DNA of 64,000 nucleotides. Source: Sphingomonadaceae bacterium (GTDB taxonomy: Bacteria; Pseudomonadota; Alphaproteobacteria; Sphingomonadales; Sphingomonadaceae). The position numbers were made by a program, and so were the translations under genes. The notes beneath the pieces are model-generated. The model saw only the letters and a program-made list of their open reading frames with translations, searched no databases and was not told the DNA's origin. Shown here piece after piece: positions 63,741 to 64,000 of this stretch. The DNA lies in contig CANGJI010000005.1 of NCBI GenBank assembly GCA_947454135.1, positions 21,481 to 85,480 on the forward strand, read 5' to 3'. The first letter of the stretch is position 1. Every line of letters starts with the position of its first letter.

Positions 63741-64000
63741 CACACCCGCGCTTCCTGCACGCCTGCGCTGTTGTGGCGGAGGGCCTTGAGGACGGTATCG
63801 ACGATCTGGGGGGCGTTGAGGCCTGCGGTGTCGTACTGCTTGTCGGGGGCATCGTGGTCCTGGAACACGTCGGGCAGGCGCATCGTGCGGATGCGCAGGC
63901 CGGCGTCGGTGAGGCCCTCGTCGCTCGCCATCGTCAGCACATGCGCGCCAAGGCCGCCGATGGCGCCTTCCTCCACCGTCACGATCACATCGTGCGAGGC
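63740..64000 (-). CDS. dxs: 1-deoxy-D-xylulose-5-phosphate synthase, C-terminal fragment
   Basis: 86 codons of the 3' end; the gene continues past the window edge. The visible part, [19 protein letters not shown] followed by [26 protein letters not shown], is the transketolase C-terminal domain characteristic of Dxs. Dxs makes the first MEP-pathway intermediate from pyruvate and glyceraldehyde-3-phosphate. Its stop overlaps the DUF2141 start (TGATG). Confidence 0.93.
   Translation of the reverse strand, partial: ASHDVIVTVEEGAIGGLGAHVLTMASDEGLTDAGLRIRTMRLPDVFQDHDAPDKQYDTAGLNAPQIVDTVLKALRHNSAGVQEARV

Overview
The window looks like a high-GC alphaproteobacterial chromosome, most probably a sphingomonad close to Novosphingobium or Sphingomonas. 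The reasons are several large TonB-dependent receptors paired with catabolic genes, tandem DUF4402 secreted proteins, a full hopanoid (hpn) locus and many GTG/TTG starts joined by 4-nt overlaps. The organism call is an inference; no rRNA or tRNA gene is present to test it. No CRISPR array, insertion sequence or prophage was seen.

Layout. (1) 1-2040, minus: a secreted-protein operon with two paralogous DUF4402 proteins, a small four-cysteine secreted protein, an orphan exported protein and a truncated exported protein at the window edge; it looks like a pilus or fimbria-type surface system. (2) 2806-6186: a CHAP-domain exported protein, a patatin-like lipoprotein, several small proteins (one only 42 aa) and a cold-shock protein. 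(3) 6493-11304, minus: TonB receptor, MFS/GPH transporter and TauD/TfdA dioxygenase in one operon. (4) 12040-15042: a second TonB receptor ending in a strong hairpin. (5) 15183-20259: membrane histidine kinase with a single-domain response regulator, then a TetR regulator with a class C beta-lactamase-like hydrolase. (6) 20285-25839: an aaeX/aaeA/aaeB-type aromatic-acid efflux operon with a NodT outer-membrane factor and a divergent LysR regulator.

(7) 25882-39484: a catabolic divergon. The minus arm runs TonB receptor, SDR, APH-type kinase, acyl-CoA ligase, TetR, followed by a VOC protein. The plus arm runs SDR, acyl-CoA dehydrogenase, SnoaL-like protein, alpha/beta hydrolase, Old Yellow Enzyme and Baeyer-Villiger monooxygenase. 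The arms share a 337-nt promoter region rich in inverted repeats. The gene set fits uptake of a cyclic ketone or alcohol, ring expansion to a lactone, hydrolysis to a hydroxy acid, CoA activation, possible phosphorylation of the hydroxyl and beta-oxidation. The substrate is unknown.

(8) 39543-44215: an ECF sigma factor and its membrane anti-sigma factor, divergent from an exported subtilase with a Gly/Pro-rich N-terminus, a beta-barrel-like outer-membrane protein and an exported Pro-rich, Ala-rich coiled-coil protein. This looks like an envelope stress or surface-processing system that I do not recognise as described.

(9) 44304-64000: the hopanoid super-locus. hpnI-J-K-L (minus) is divergent from hpnA-B-C-D-E-shc-hpnG (plus). 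hpnG collides with hpnH-ispH (minus). hpnM (mlaC-like) and mlaA (plus) collide with hpnN, a DUF2141 gene and dxs (minus). Together they cover isoprenoid supply (Dxs, IspH), squalene formation (HpnC/D/E), cyclisation (Shc), side-chain addition and trimming (HpnH/G), sugar modification (HpnI/J/K) and transport (HpnN, MlaA/HpnM).
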